From: Acidobacteriota bacterium
GTDB taxonomy: Bacteria > Acidobacteriota > Vicinamibacteria > Vicinamibacterales > UBA8438
Reading direction: 5' to 3'
DNA: 64,000 bases
Assembly: GCA_009861545.1 (NCBI GenBank)
Contig: VXME01000040.1
Span: 162,140-226,139, forward strand
Made by a program: the position numbers and the translations under genes
Notes under the pieces: model-generated
Databases searched by the model: none
Seen by the model: only the letters and a program-made list of their open reading frames with translations
Told to the model about the DNA's origin: nothing
Part shown: one piece after another, positions 18,882 through 27,228 of the stretch
Layout: each line of letters opens with the position of its first letter
Position numbering within the stretch: position 1 is the stretch's first letter

Positions 18882-20326
18882 ACGGAACCTCCCGTCTTCA
18901 CGATCTTCAAGACTATCACGCCTTCGTCCGAGCCGATCATTCTCGCTCCCTCCCCCAACCCGTGCCCCGCGACCCACACGATCCCGAGCCGGTCGTCCAC
19001 CACCAGTGGAACGGTCGCGCGCCGGTCGCGGGGGACCTTGCGATCCACGAAGAAGTCCTGCACCTTCTTCCTGCGCCCGCCGAGCCCGAGGGGCCGGAAC
19101 ACGTCGCCGGGACGCCAGCTCCGCACCGTCAGCGGCAAGGTGATCCGCGCCGCCGGCAGCGCGACGACGCCGCCGCGCGCGACGAGCCGGGCCGGCCGGC
19201 CGCCGTGCTCGGCGGTGATGCGGAGACCGGCCTCGGAGATCTCCACCGCGCCGGGCGCCGCCAGCGGATACTCGTAGCCCTCGGCGCCGGCAACGGGCGC
19301 CCGCCGCCCCCGCCGGCGCGTGAAGCCCAGCATCGTTCCCCGCCGCTCGACCCGGCAGCCGGGGAAATCCGCCGCAACCGGCGCCGTCCCCTCCGCTTCC
19401 GCCAACCGCCGCAGGCGCTCCACGTGATCGAAGCCGACCCGCCGGCCGCCGGCCCGCTCCAGGACCTGCAGGGCGACCCGCCGAGCCAGCGCCGGGTGGG
19501 CCGCCGCCAGTCGCGCCGCGTCGATCTCAAGGCGCCCCCCTGCGACGTCTCCCCCCGCGTCGAGGGGCCCCTCCTTGTATTGGACGATCTCTCGCGCCGC
19601 CGCGTTCGCCGCGTCGTCCAGCCAGTCGGCGTCGTCGCGGGCGATCGCCGCGCCGCGGGCGAGAGCGTCCGTAACGGCCGGCGAGAAGTGCTCGGCGAGG
19701 AACGGGATTAGCCGGTGCCGAACCCGGTTGCGCAAGATGCGCTCGTCGCGGTTGCTCGGATCCTCGCGATGCGGCAGGCCGCGCAGGCGCAGGTAGCCCC
19801 GGAGCTCGTCCCGGCGGATGTCGAGCAGGGGCCGCACGACGGCGCCGATGCGGGGTCGGATGCCCGCCAGTCCGGCCGGCCCGGCGCCGCGGATCAGCCG
19901 CAACAGCACCGTCTCGGCCTGATCGTCGCGGGTGTGTGCGGTCGCCACGCGGTCGGCCTGCCCGGCCCGCACCGCGCGCGCGAACAGCTCGTAGCGAACC
20001 CGGTGTCCCGCCGCCTCGATGGAGATCCGCTCCGCACCCGCGCGGGCGGCCACGTCGACGCGCTCGACGGTGATGGGGACCCCGAGCGTGGCGGCGAGGT
20101 CGCGGCAGAACGTCTCGTCCTCGTCGGATGCCCCCCCCCGCAACCGGTGGTTGACGTGCAGCAGCCCGGCAACCGACCAGCTCGCAGCGGGCGCCAGTTC
20201 GCACAGGAGGGCGCCGAGCGCCACCGAGTCGCCGCCGCCGGAGCAGGCCACGAGCACGCGCGCGCCCGATGGAATGAGCGCCTCGCGCTCGAGGGATTGC
20301 CGGACGCGCTGCACCAGCGGTGACAC
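18878..20326 (-). CDS. tilS: tRNA(Ile)-lysidine synthetase TilS
   Basis: A 482-residue enzyme that converts the wobble C of tRNA-Ile(CAU) to lysidine, changing its identity from Met to Ile. It has the PP-loop '[13 protein letters not shown]' near residue 25, '[16 protein letters not shown]', '[21 protein letters not shown]', '[12 protein letters not shown]'-like sequence and the C-terminal TilS domains ending near the zinc-free substrate-binding module. GTG 20326 is chosen because the preceding ~90 in-frame residues are antisense to the neighbouring gene. It overlaps ftsH by 4 bases. A tRNA with CAU anticodon lies 1.5 kb away. Confidence 0.92.
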
Positions 20327-20348
20327 GGTTCTTGGCCAAGCCGCCGGC

Positions 20349-21668
20349 TCAAATGCCGGCGCGACCCAGGTAACCGCTGTACCAGAGTGCGCCGAGCGGC
20401 AACCCTTCTTCAACCATCGCGCCGACGACCTTATCGTCACTCGCCCGAGAGACACTAGCGAAGCCGTCCGCCTGCTTCTCCAGAGTCCACGTCTCGTCCG
20501 GTCGCAGCGCGTCGACGAAATACGGCTGGTGTGTAGTGACGAATATCTGCGGCGCGCTCTTCCTTCCGGTGGCATGCTCGCGAAGTTCCTCGGCAAGAAT
20601 CTCCAGCAACTTGTGGTATAGGCCGTTCTCCGGCTCCTCGATGCAGATGAATGGCGGCGGCTCCGGATCCTCCAGCATGATCAGGTAGGCAAAGACCTTC
20701 AGCGTCCCGTCGGACATCTGTTGCGCGTAAAAGGGATCATCGAATCCCTTGTCGTTGAAACGGAGCAGCAGCCTTCCATCCGGACTCTGCTCCGTGTCGA
20801 TCCGGTCGATGCCCGGGATCTTCCCGGCGATACGATTCAGGATGCCCTTGAATCTCTCCCGGTGCTCACGCTCCATGAACTGCACGACGTTGCCGAGGTT
20901 GTCACCATGAATGTTCAGATGCTTCTGCGGCCCCGCCAACGGCAGACCTCGCGCGGCGTCCGGAGTGAAGTAGCTCAGGTACCACCCTTCGACAAACTGG
21001 CGAAAGGACGATATTCTCGGGTGCTGCTTCAGGGCTCCGAGAGTCGCAATGCCGAGCTTGCGTCTGTCCTGCAGCTCCACGAACTCCGTTTCCGCACGCT
21101 CTTCTCCGGTCAGTCTTCTTTCAATACGGTCGAGCAACATCTCCAGCACGGATTCTCTGTCAACAACTTCATCGATCTGCTGCCCTTCGGCCTGTCCTGT
21201 CCACGCTACCCCTCTGCCACCGTTCATCACGAGAAACGAGAACGGCCGTCCGTGGCTCTGCCCCTTGCGTCGCTGTCGAAGGCGTTCCCGTGAGGCGTAT
21301 GGCCTTCCTGAATCGTCCCTGTCAATCGCCAGTTCGTAAGTGATCGGCCGCGCCCGTCGTTCTTCTCTATAGTAGATCTCGAATTCAATCGGGCCGTCGC
21401 TACCTTGCGAGCGGATGCGCTCGAATCCTCCCCGTCCTCGAGCGTCGCAGGCCTCCTCGACGCCCAGCTTCAGGCAGTCTGCAAGAAATCCGAAAGCATC
21501 GAAGAGCGAGCTCTTTCCGACCCCGTTCTTCCCGATCACGACCGACAGCGGGGTCAGGGGCTGGACGCGCTGCGTGTTCCACAGCTTGCCGAGCGTCAGG
21601 TCCTTCAACACGCGGTAATTCGCGATCCGGATTCCCTCGATTTTCGCCACTGCGTCGAGTCCTCCCAT
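20349..21668 (-). CDS. AAA family ATPase (RecF/OLD-like, no TOPRIM)
   Basis: A 439-residue cytosolic ATPase of the AAA_15/AAA_21 group. Walker A 'GKNGVGKSS' is at residues ~46-54, a signature-like 'QMSDGTLKVFAYL' near 320 and Walker B 'FICIEEPENGLYH' near 345, then 'FVTTHQPYFVDAL'. It ends without a nuclease domain, so any effector must be elsewhere; the flanking genes are housekeeping (tilS, tRNA, queA). Relatives are frequent in defence islands, including as ATPase subunits. Position next to a tRNA gene fits acquisition by transfer, but no repeat of the tRNA end was found. Function unassigned. Confidence 0.8.
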   Translation of the reverse strand: MGGLDAVAKIEGIRIANYRVLKDLTLGKLWNTQRVQPLTPLSVVIGKNGVGKSSLFDAFGFLADCLKLGVEEACDARGRGGFERIRSQGSDGPIEFEIYYREERRARPITYELAIDRDDSGRPYASRERLRQRRKGQSHGRPFSFLVMNGGRGVAWTGQAEGQQIDEVVDRESVLEMLLDRIERRLTGEERAETEFVELQDRRKLGIATLGALKQHPRISSFRQFVEGWYLSYFTPDAARGLPLAGPQKHLNIHGDNLGNVVQFMEREHRERFKGILNRIAGKIPGIDRIDTEQSPDGRLLLRFNDKGFDDPFYAQQMSDGTLKVFAYLIMLEDPEPPPFICIEEPENGLYHKLLEILAEELREHATGRKSAPQIFVTTHQPYFVDALRPDETWTLEKQADGFASVSRASDDKVVGAMVEEGLPLGALWYSGYLGRAGI

Positions 21669-21864
21669 CGACCTACGCCATGGTGTCCGTCACGCACGGA
21701 CGCGAGACGCCACCATTTCGTCGTCGGGCGAAGAGTACAGTTCGCCGCAGGCGTTCGCAAGACACCGCGCCCGGACCGACGAAGCACGGAGGTGCGCACG
21801 ACCTCCTCGCGCATGTTGGGGCAAATGGTCAACGGCGCCGGCCGGGCCGGGGCGGGAGAAGAGG

Positions 21865-21941
21865 TGGTGCCGGTGCAGGGACTTGAACCCCGGACCTAGC
21901 GGATATGAGCCGCTTGCTCTAACCATCTGAGCTACACCGGC
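21865..21941 (-). tRNA. tRNA with CAU anticodon (Met, or Ile2 before lysidine)
   Basis: A 77-base tRNA with encoded CCA. The acceptor GCCGGTG pairs with CACCGGC, the D-arm starts GCTCAGATGG, the anticodon stem is AGCGG/CCGCT around the loop CTCATAT, and the T-arm carries TTCAAGT. Anticodon CAU is read by elongator tRNA-Met or by tRNA-Ile2 modified by TilS; the TTCAAGTCC T-loop recalls E. coli tRNA-Ile2, but the anticodon loop ending in T is unusual for both. Identity cannot be settled by eye. It is not an initiator type: the anticodon stem lacks the three G-C pairs. Confidence 0.93.
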
Positions 21942-22012
21942 ACGGGATCTCACCATTATACGCCAGCGTCGCGGACTTCGTCGGGGGCGTTGCGCGGGTC
22001 GCACCGGCGGAG

Positions 22013-23056
22013 CTACAGGATCAGCATCGCGTCGCCGTAGCTGTAGAACCGGTAGCGCCGCTCCACCGCGTCGCGGTACGCGTTCAGGATCGCGTCGCGG
22101 CCGGCGAACGCGCAGACCAGCAGCAGGAGCGACGACCGGGGCAGGTGGAAGTTGGTGAGCAGGCCGCCGACCACCTGGAAGTCGAAATCGCCATGGATGT
22201 AGAGGTCGGTCTCGCCGGCCACCGGTTCGAGCCGGCCGCCGTGGGCGCGGGCGACCGCCTCCAGCGTGCGGGTGGTGGTGGTGCCGACCGCGACGACCCG
22301 GCGTCCCTCGTCCAGGGCGTCGTTGACCGCCGCCGCCGTCGACGCCGGCACGGTGTAGCGCTCGGCCGCAACGCGATGCGCCTCGACCTCCTCGGTCCGC
22401 ACCGGCTCGAACGTGCCGTAGCCGACGTGCAGCGTGATGGCGTGCCGTTCCACACCGCGCGCGCGCAGCCGCTCGAGCAGGATCGGGGTGAAGTGCAGTC
22501 CGGCGGTCGGCGCCGCCACCGAGCCGCGCGCGGCCGCGTAGACGGTCTGGTAGCGTTCCGCGTCGAGCGGCCGGTCCGCCCGCCGGATGTAGGGCGGCAG
22601 CGGAACGTGCCCGATGGCGTCGACGGCGGCGTCGACGGCGCCGTCATCCGCAGTCAGGCGGACGGTGCGCCGCCCATGATGGTGACGGTCGAGCACCTCC
22701 AGCTCCAGGCGGCGCCCACCACCCTCGAACACCGCGCGGGAGCCGGGCTTCAACTTCTGTCCGGGGTGGACGAGGGCATCCCAGCGGTCGCCGTCGATCC
22801 TCCGCAGCAACAGACACTCGACGGCGCCGCCGCTCGGCTCGCGGCGGCCGAGCAACCGCGCCGGCACGACGCGCGAATCGTTGACCACGAGCACGTCGCC
22901 CGGTTCCAGCAGCACGTCCAGGTCCGCAACGCGATGGTGCGAGCGTGCCCCCGTGGTGCGGTCGAGCCGCAACAGGCGCGCCGAGTCCCTGACCTGCGCC
23001 GCTTCCTGGGCGATCAGTTCGGTGGGAAGTTCGTAGTCGAAGTCCGACAGGCGCAT
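22013..23056 (-). CDS. queA: S-adenosylmethionine:tRNA ribosyltransferase-isomerase QueA
   Basis: A 347-residue enzyme that transfers and isomerises the ribosyl group of AdoMet onto preQ1-modified tRNA, forming epoxyqueuosine. It opens with 'MRLSDFDYELPTELIAQ' and has 'VVNDSRVVPARLLG', 'APTAGLHFT', 'LHVGYGTFEPV' and 'NFHLPRSSLLLLVCAFAG', all diagnostic. It ends 72 bases downstream-strandwise from the tRNA gene. With queC and the precursor transporter, it supports a queuosine pathway in this genome. Confidence 0.96.
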   Translation of the reverse strand: MRLSDFDYELPTELIAQEAAQVRDSARLLRLDRTTGARSHHRVADLDVLLEPGDVLVVNDSRVVPARLLGRREPSGGAVECLLLRRIDGDRWDALVHPGQKLKPGSRAVFEGGGRRLELEVLDRHHHGRRTVRLTADDGAVDAAVDAIGHVPLPPYIRRADRPLDAERYQTVYAAARGSVAAPTAGLHFTPILLERLRARGVERHAITLHVGYGTFEPVRTEEVEAHRVAAERYTVPASTAAAVNDALDEGRRVVAVGTTTTRTLEAVARAHGGRLEPVAGETDLYIHGDFDFQVVGGLLTNFHLPRSSLLLLVCAFAGRDAILNAYRDAVERRYRFYSYGDAMLIL

Positions 23057-23074
23057 GGACGGACCGTGCGCTCC

Positions 23075-24106
23075 TCAGCCCGCCCAGCGCAGCAGCACGG
23101 CGCCCACGGTAAATCCGGCGCCGACCGAGGCCAACAGAACCTGCGCCCCCTTTTCGAGGCGGCCCTCGCGCCGCGCGTCGGCCAGCGCGAGCGGAATCGT
23201 GGCGGCCGTCGTGTTTCCGTACCGCTCGATGTTGACTATCACCTTGTCGCGGTCGACGCCGAGGTGCTCGGCGGCGCTCATGATGATCCGCCGGTTCGCC
23301 TGGTGCGAGACGAACAGATCGACGTCCCCCGCATCGAGCCCGTTCGCCTCCAGTACCCGCCGGCAGATCTCGGACATCTTGCGGACCGCGAACTTGAACA
23401 CCGCGGGACCGTCCTGATGCACGTAATGGAGCCGTGCATCGACCGTCTCGCGCGTGGCCGGCCGCAGGCTGCCGCCCGCCGGCATGCACAGGGCCGGACC
23501 GCCGCTGCCGTCGATCTCGTGCGCGAAGTCGATGATCCCCGGCTCGCCGTCGGCGGCGGGCGACACGACCACCGCTCCTGCGCCGTCACCGAACAGGACG
23601 CAAGTGGCGCGATCCTGGAAGTCGATGATCGACGACATCACGTCGGCGCCGATGACCAGGGCGTGGTCGTGGGCGCCGCTGGCCACCATCTGGGCGCCCG
23701 TCGTCAGGGCGAAGGTGAACCCGGAGCAGGCGGCCCCGAGGTCGAAGCCCCAGGCGTTCGTGGCGCCGATCTTGTGCTGCACGAGGCACGCGGTGCTGGG
23801 AAAGAACATGTCGGGCGTGGTCGTCGCCACGACGATGAAGCCGATCTGGTCGGGGCTCACACCCGCCTCCGCCAACGCGGCGATCGCCGCCTCCTTGCCG
23901 AGATCCGACGACGCGACGCCCTCGTCGACGACGTGCCGCTCGCGGATGCCGGTACGCTTCAGAATCCAGGCGTCGGTCGTATCCACCAGCTTCTCGAGGT
24001 CGGCGTTCGTGAGCACGCGCGGCGGCACGTACGTGCCGAGCGACGTGACCTTGACACGCCGCCGCGCGCCGCCCCCGTCGAATCGCCCACCGTTTCCGTT
24101 CGCCAC
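23075..24106 (-). CDS. fabH: 3-oxoacyl-ACP synthase III FabH
   Basis: A 343-residue condensing enzyme that starts fatty-acid elongation from acyl-CoA and malonyl-ACP. The catalytic Cys sits in '[11 protein letters not shown]' near residue 128, with 'VSHQANRRI' supplying His and '[18 protein letters not shown]' the Asn. '[15 protein letters not shown]' is the usual N-terminal signature. An N-terminal Gly/Arg-rich extension of ~18 residues is atypical, so translation might start at a later codon. It is followed on the strand by queA 18 bases on. Confidence 0.94.
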   Translation of the reverse strand: MANGNGGRFDGGGARRRVKVTSLGTYVPPRVLTNADLEKLVDTTDAWILKRTGIRERHVVDEGVASSDLGKEAAIAALAEAGVSPDQIGFIVVATTTPDMFFPSTACLVQHKIGATNAWGFDLGAACSGFTFALTTGAQMVASGAHDHALVIGADVMSSIIDFQDRATCVLFGDGAGAVVVSPAADGEPGIIDFAHEIDGSGGPALCMPAGGSLRPATRETVDARLHYVHQDGPAVFKFAVRKMSEICRRVLEANGLDAGDVDLFVSHQANRRIIMSAAEHLGVDRDKVIVNIERYGNTTAATIPLALADARREGRLEKGAQVLLASVGAGFTVGAVLLRWAG

Positions 24107-24158
24107 TCGCTTCGTCCTTGTCTCCGGCAGCCGCTGCCGGTGATGCCCGCCCGCGCCG

Positions 24159-25178
24159 TTAGAGCAGCCGGGGGTGCCGCTCCGGGCTCGCCAGCCCGAA
24201 GTAGTCGTAGGCGCGGGCCGTCGCCATCCGCCCGCGCGGCGTCCGGTCGAGGAAGCCGGCCTGAATCAGGTACGGCTCGTAGATGTCCTCTATCGCGTCC
24301 TTCTCTTCGCTGATGGCGGCGGCGAGGCTGTTGAGTCCGACCGGGCCGCCCCCGAACTTGTCGATGATGGCATGCAGCAACCGCCGGTCCGCCTCGTCGA
24401 AGCCCTGCTCGTCGACCTCCAGCAGGGCCAGGGCGTCGCGCGCGACCTCCACCGTGATGGCGCCGTCGGCCCGCACCTCGGCGTAGTCGCGCACGCGCCG
24501 CAGCAACCGGTTGGCGACGCGCGGCGTGCCGCGCGACCGGCGGGCGATCTCCGCCGTCGCCGCCGCGTCGATGGGCACCCCGAGTATGCGCCCCGAGCGC
24601 GTCACGATCTCCACCAGATCGCGTTCGGCATAGAAGTCGAGCCGGTGCACGATTCCGAACCGGGCCCGGAGCGGCGACGTCAGGAGCCCCGCGCGGGTGG
24701 TGGCGCCTATCAGCGTGAAGCGCTGGAGCGGAACCTTCACCGAGCGTGCGCTCGGCCCCTGCCCGATGACGATGTCGAGCTCGTAGTCCTCCATCGCGGG
24801 ATAGAGGATCTCCTCGATGGCGGGGCTCATGCGGTGGATCTCGTCGATGAACAGCACTTCCCGCGCCTTCAGGTTCGTCAGGATCGCCGCGAGATCGCCC
24901 GGCTTCTCCAGCACCGGTCCGGCCGTGCCCCGCACCGGCACGCCCAGCTCGTTGCCGATGACGTGGGCAAGCGTCGTCTTGCCGAGTCCGGGCGGCCCGT
25001 AGAGCAGCACGTGGTCGAGCGCCTCGCCGCGGTTGCGCGTCGCGGTGACGGCGACGGTGAGGTTCTCGCGCACGCGGTCCTGGCCGATGTAGTCGTCGAG
25101 GGAGCGCGGGCGGAGCCCGGCCTCGTACTGGGCGTCCTCCTCGGCCCGCACCGTGCTGAGAACGTGATCGGTAGTCAC
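24159..25178 (-). CDS. ruvB: Holliday junction DNA helicase RuvB
   Basis: A 339-residue AAA+ motor that drives branch migration with RuvA. It begins with '[19 protein letters not shown]', has Walker A '[15 protein letters not shown]', Walker B '[10 protein letters not shown]', '[12 protein letters not shown]' (sensor 1) and the winged-helix '[17 protein letters not shown]' near the end. It is downstream of ruvA by 61 bases, forming the block yebC-ruvC-ruvA-ruvB. Confidence 0.96.
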   Translation of the reverse strand: MTTDHVLSTVRAEEDAQYEAGLRPRSLDDYIGQDRVRENLTVAVTATRNRGEALDHVLLYGPPGLGKTTLAHVIGNELGVPVRGTAGPVLEKPGDLAAILTNLKAREVLFIDEIHRMSPAIEEILYPAMEDYELDIVIGQGPSARSVKVPLQRFTLIGATTRAGLLTSPLRARFGIVHRLDFYAERDLVEIVTRSGRILGVPIDAAATAEIARRSRGTPRVANRLLRRVRDYAEVRADGAITVEVARDALALLEVDEQGFDEADRRLLHAIIDKFGGGPVGLNSLAAAISEEKDAIEDIYEPYLIQAGFLDRTPRGRMATARAYDYFGLASPERHPRLL

Positions 25179-25239
25179 CGCCCGACCATTCTACGCGCCG
25201 GACGGACGCGGGGGCCGGCCGGACGGTCCGGAGATCGGG

Positions 25240-25845
25240 TCAACCGGCCAGCTCCCGGAGGGCCTGCCGCAGCGCCGCCTCGAAATCCCCGGGACTGCGC
25301 TTCAGGGCCGCCTCCACGGCGCGTTCCGCGGGCGGCCTCTGGTAGCCGAGGTTCAGGAGGGCCGAGATCACGTCGCCGCGCAAATCGCGCCCGTCGACCT
25401 CCGCCGCGCCGTCCGCCCCGCCCGCGTCGTCGGCCGGGGCGCCGGCCGGCAGCTTGTCCTTCAACTCCAGCGTGATGCGCTCGGCCGTCTTGCGCCCGAC
25501 CCCCGGAATGCCGGTCAGGCGCGCGACGTCCGCGGTGCGGATGGCCTGCACCAGCACCGGCGGCTCGATACCCGACAGCACGGCGAGGGCGAGGCGCGGC
25601 CCCACGCCGTTGATGCCGATGAGCCGCTCGAACAGATCGCGCTCCAGGCGGGTGGCGAACCCGAAGAGCGAGAGCGCCTCCTCGCGGACGTGGGTATGGA
25701 TGCGCAACGCCACCTCCGCCCCGCGGTCGCCCACCGCGTAGTAGGTGGAGAGTGGAATCTGCACGTCGTAGCCAACACCGCCCACGTCGACGACGATCCG
25801 GCCCGGCTGCTTCTCGGCCAGCTTGCCGTGGAGCCTGGCAATCAT
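25240..25845 (-). CDS. ruvA: Holliday junction DNA helicase subunit RuvA
   Basis: A 201-residue junction-binding tetramer subunit: 'MIARLHGKLAEK' start, OB fold, then two helix-hairpin-helix motifs seen as 'LIGINGVGPRLALAVLSG' and 'LTGIPGVGRKTAERITLEL'. A Gly/Ala/Asp-rich flexible linker precedes the RuvB-binding domain III ('VISALLNLGYQRPPAERAV'). Its ATG overlaps the ruvC stop by 4 bases. Confidence 0.96.
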   Translation of the reverse strand: MIARLHGKLAEKQPGRIVVDVGGVGYDVQIPLSTYYAVGDRGAEVALRIHTHVREEALSLFGFATRLERDLFERLIGINGVGPRLALAVLSGIEPPVLVQAIRTADVARLTGIPGVGRKTAERITLELKDKLPAGAPADDAGGADGAAEVDGRDLRGDVISALLNLGYQRPPAERAVEAALKRSPGDFEAALRQALRELAG

Positions 25846-26411
25846 GGCCGCCGCACCGTCACGGCGTCGCCCCGCGGCCGGTATTGCCGCCACGAACGGG
25901 GTGCCCCGCCCGGCGCGGCCGGCTGCTCGTCCACTGCCCCCGGCCGGATGGAGTGCGCGTGGCAGACGGCAACGGCCAACGCATCCGTAACGTCCAGACG
26001 GGAGGGCGGCGGATCCAGACCGAGAAGCAGACCCACCATCTGCTGCACCTGCTGCTTCTCCGCCCGCCCGTAGCCGACCACGGCCCGCTTCACCTCGGCC
26101 GGCGCGTACTCCACCACGGGCAGCCCCGCCTCCGAGGCGGCCAGCATGACGACGCCGCGCACGTGGCCCAGCTTCAGCGCGCTGCGCGCGTTCCGGGCAT
26201 GGAACAGGTCCTCGATGGCGACCGTCTCGGGGCGATGCTCGGCGATCAGCGCCGCCAGACCGTCGTGGATGGCGCGCAGCTTCTCGGGAAAGGCGCTCCG
26301 GACGGGCGGACTCAACGCCCCGCAGACGAGGATGCGGTGACGACCGCCCGAGGTGTCGATGCAACCGTACCCCGTGTGTGCGGAGCCGGGGTCGACCCCG
26401 AAGATTCTCAC
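25842..26411 (-). CDS. ruvC: Holliday junction endonuclease RuvC
   Basis: A 189-residue resolvase. Acidic catalytic residues are visible in 'MRIFGVDPGSAHTGYG' (Asp 7), 'VAIEDLFHARN' (Glu ~66) and 'SRLDVTDALAVAVCHAH' (two Asp near 140). Residues after ~150 form a Pro/Arg-rich extension beyond the usual ~160-175 length. It overlaps both yebC and ruvA by 4 bases, so the three are translationally coupled. Confidence 0.95.
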   Translation of the reverse strand: MRIFGVDPGSAHTGYGCIDTSGGRHRILVCGALSPPVRSAFPEKLRAIHDGLAALIAEHRPETVAIEDLFHARNARSALKLGHVRGVVMLAASEAGLPVVEYAPAEVKRAVVGYGRAEKQQVQQMVGLLLGLDPPPSRLDVTDALAVAVCHAHSIRPGAVDEQPAAPGGAPRSWRQYRPRGDAVTVRRP

Positions 26412-27157
26412 GCGAGAGAAGCCTCGATCTCCTTGGCGTCGATGTCGAAGTTCGACCAGAGGTGCTGGACGTCATCCTGCTCCTCGAGCACGTCCATCAG
26501 CTTGATCATCTGCTGGGCCGCCTTGCCCTCCACCTTGACGAGATTCTGCGGCAGCATCGCGATCTGCGCCGAGATCGGCGAGGCGCCGGCCGCGGCGACC
26601 GCCTCGCGGACGGCCTCGAAGGCATCCGGACTGCTGATGATCTCCCAGTTGTCGCCGTCCTCGCGGAAGTCGTCGGCGCCGGCGTCTATCGCCGCGGTCA
26701 TCAGCGTCTCCTCGTCGACGTTCCCCTGCTCCACGACGATGTGGCCGTGCTTCTCGAACATCCACGCCACCGAGTTGGTGGTGCCCAGGTTGCCGTTGTG
26801 CTTCGAGAGCAGGTGGCGGATCTCGCCGACGGCCCGGTTGGTGTTGTCGGTCAGGCACTGGATGAGGAGCGCCGCGCCGCCCGGCCCGTAGGCCTCGTAG
26901 GTGACCTCCTCGTACGTGACGCCCGGCTCCTCGCCGGTCCCGCGCCGGATGGCGCGCTTGATGTTGTCGGCCGGCATGTTGGCGGCCTTGGCGTCGGCAA
27001 TCACGGTGCGCAGGCGCGGGTTCATCGCCGCATCGCCGCCGCCGTCCCGCGCGGCGACCGTCAGTTCCTTGATGATGCGGGTGAAGAGCTTGCCGCGCCG
27101 CGCGTCCGCCACGCCTTTCTTGTGCTTGATCGAAGCCCACTTGGAATGTCCGGACAT
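26408..27157 (-). CDS. yebC: YebC/PmpR-family protein
   Basis: A 249-residue protein of the YebC family, linked to transcriptional control and, in recent work on the family, to translation through proline stretches. It has 'MSGHSKWASIKHKKGVADA', 'GEIRHLLSKHNGNLG' and 'NSVAWMFEKHG'. ATG 27157 matches the universal family start. Typically found with ruvC, as here. Confidence 0.95.
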   Translation of the reverse strand: MSGHSKWASIKHKKGVADARRGKLFTRIIKELTVAARDGGGDAAMNPRLRTVIADAKAANMPADNIKRAIRRGTGEEPGVTYEEVTYEAYGPGGAALLIQCLTDNTNRAVGEIRHLLSKHNGNLGTTNSVAWMFEKHGHIVVEQGNVDEETLMTAAIDAGADDFREDGDNWEIISSPDAFEAVREAVAAAGASPISAQIAMLPQNLVKVEGKAAQQMIKLMDVLEEQDDVQHLWSNFDIDAKEIEASLA

Positions 27158-27228
27158 GGCCCCATTATCGCAAAACCTTCGGTCGCGGAAAACCACCGGC
27201 GGGGTCCGCGCCCGCGCCCGCACGGGGG

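Noticed and set aside
20327-21941. tRNA-flanked genomic island with attachment sites
   Set aside because: I looked for a second copy of the tRNA 3' end on the far side of the ATPase gene and found none.
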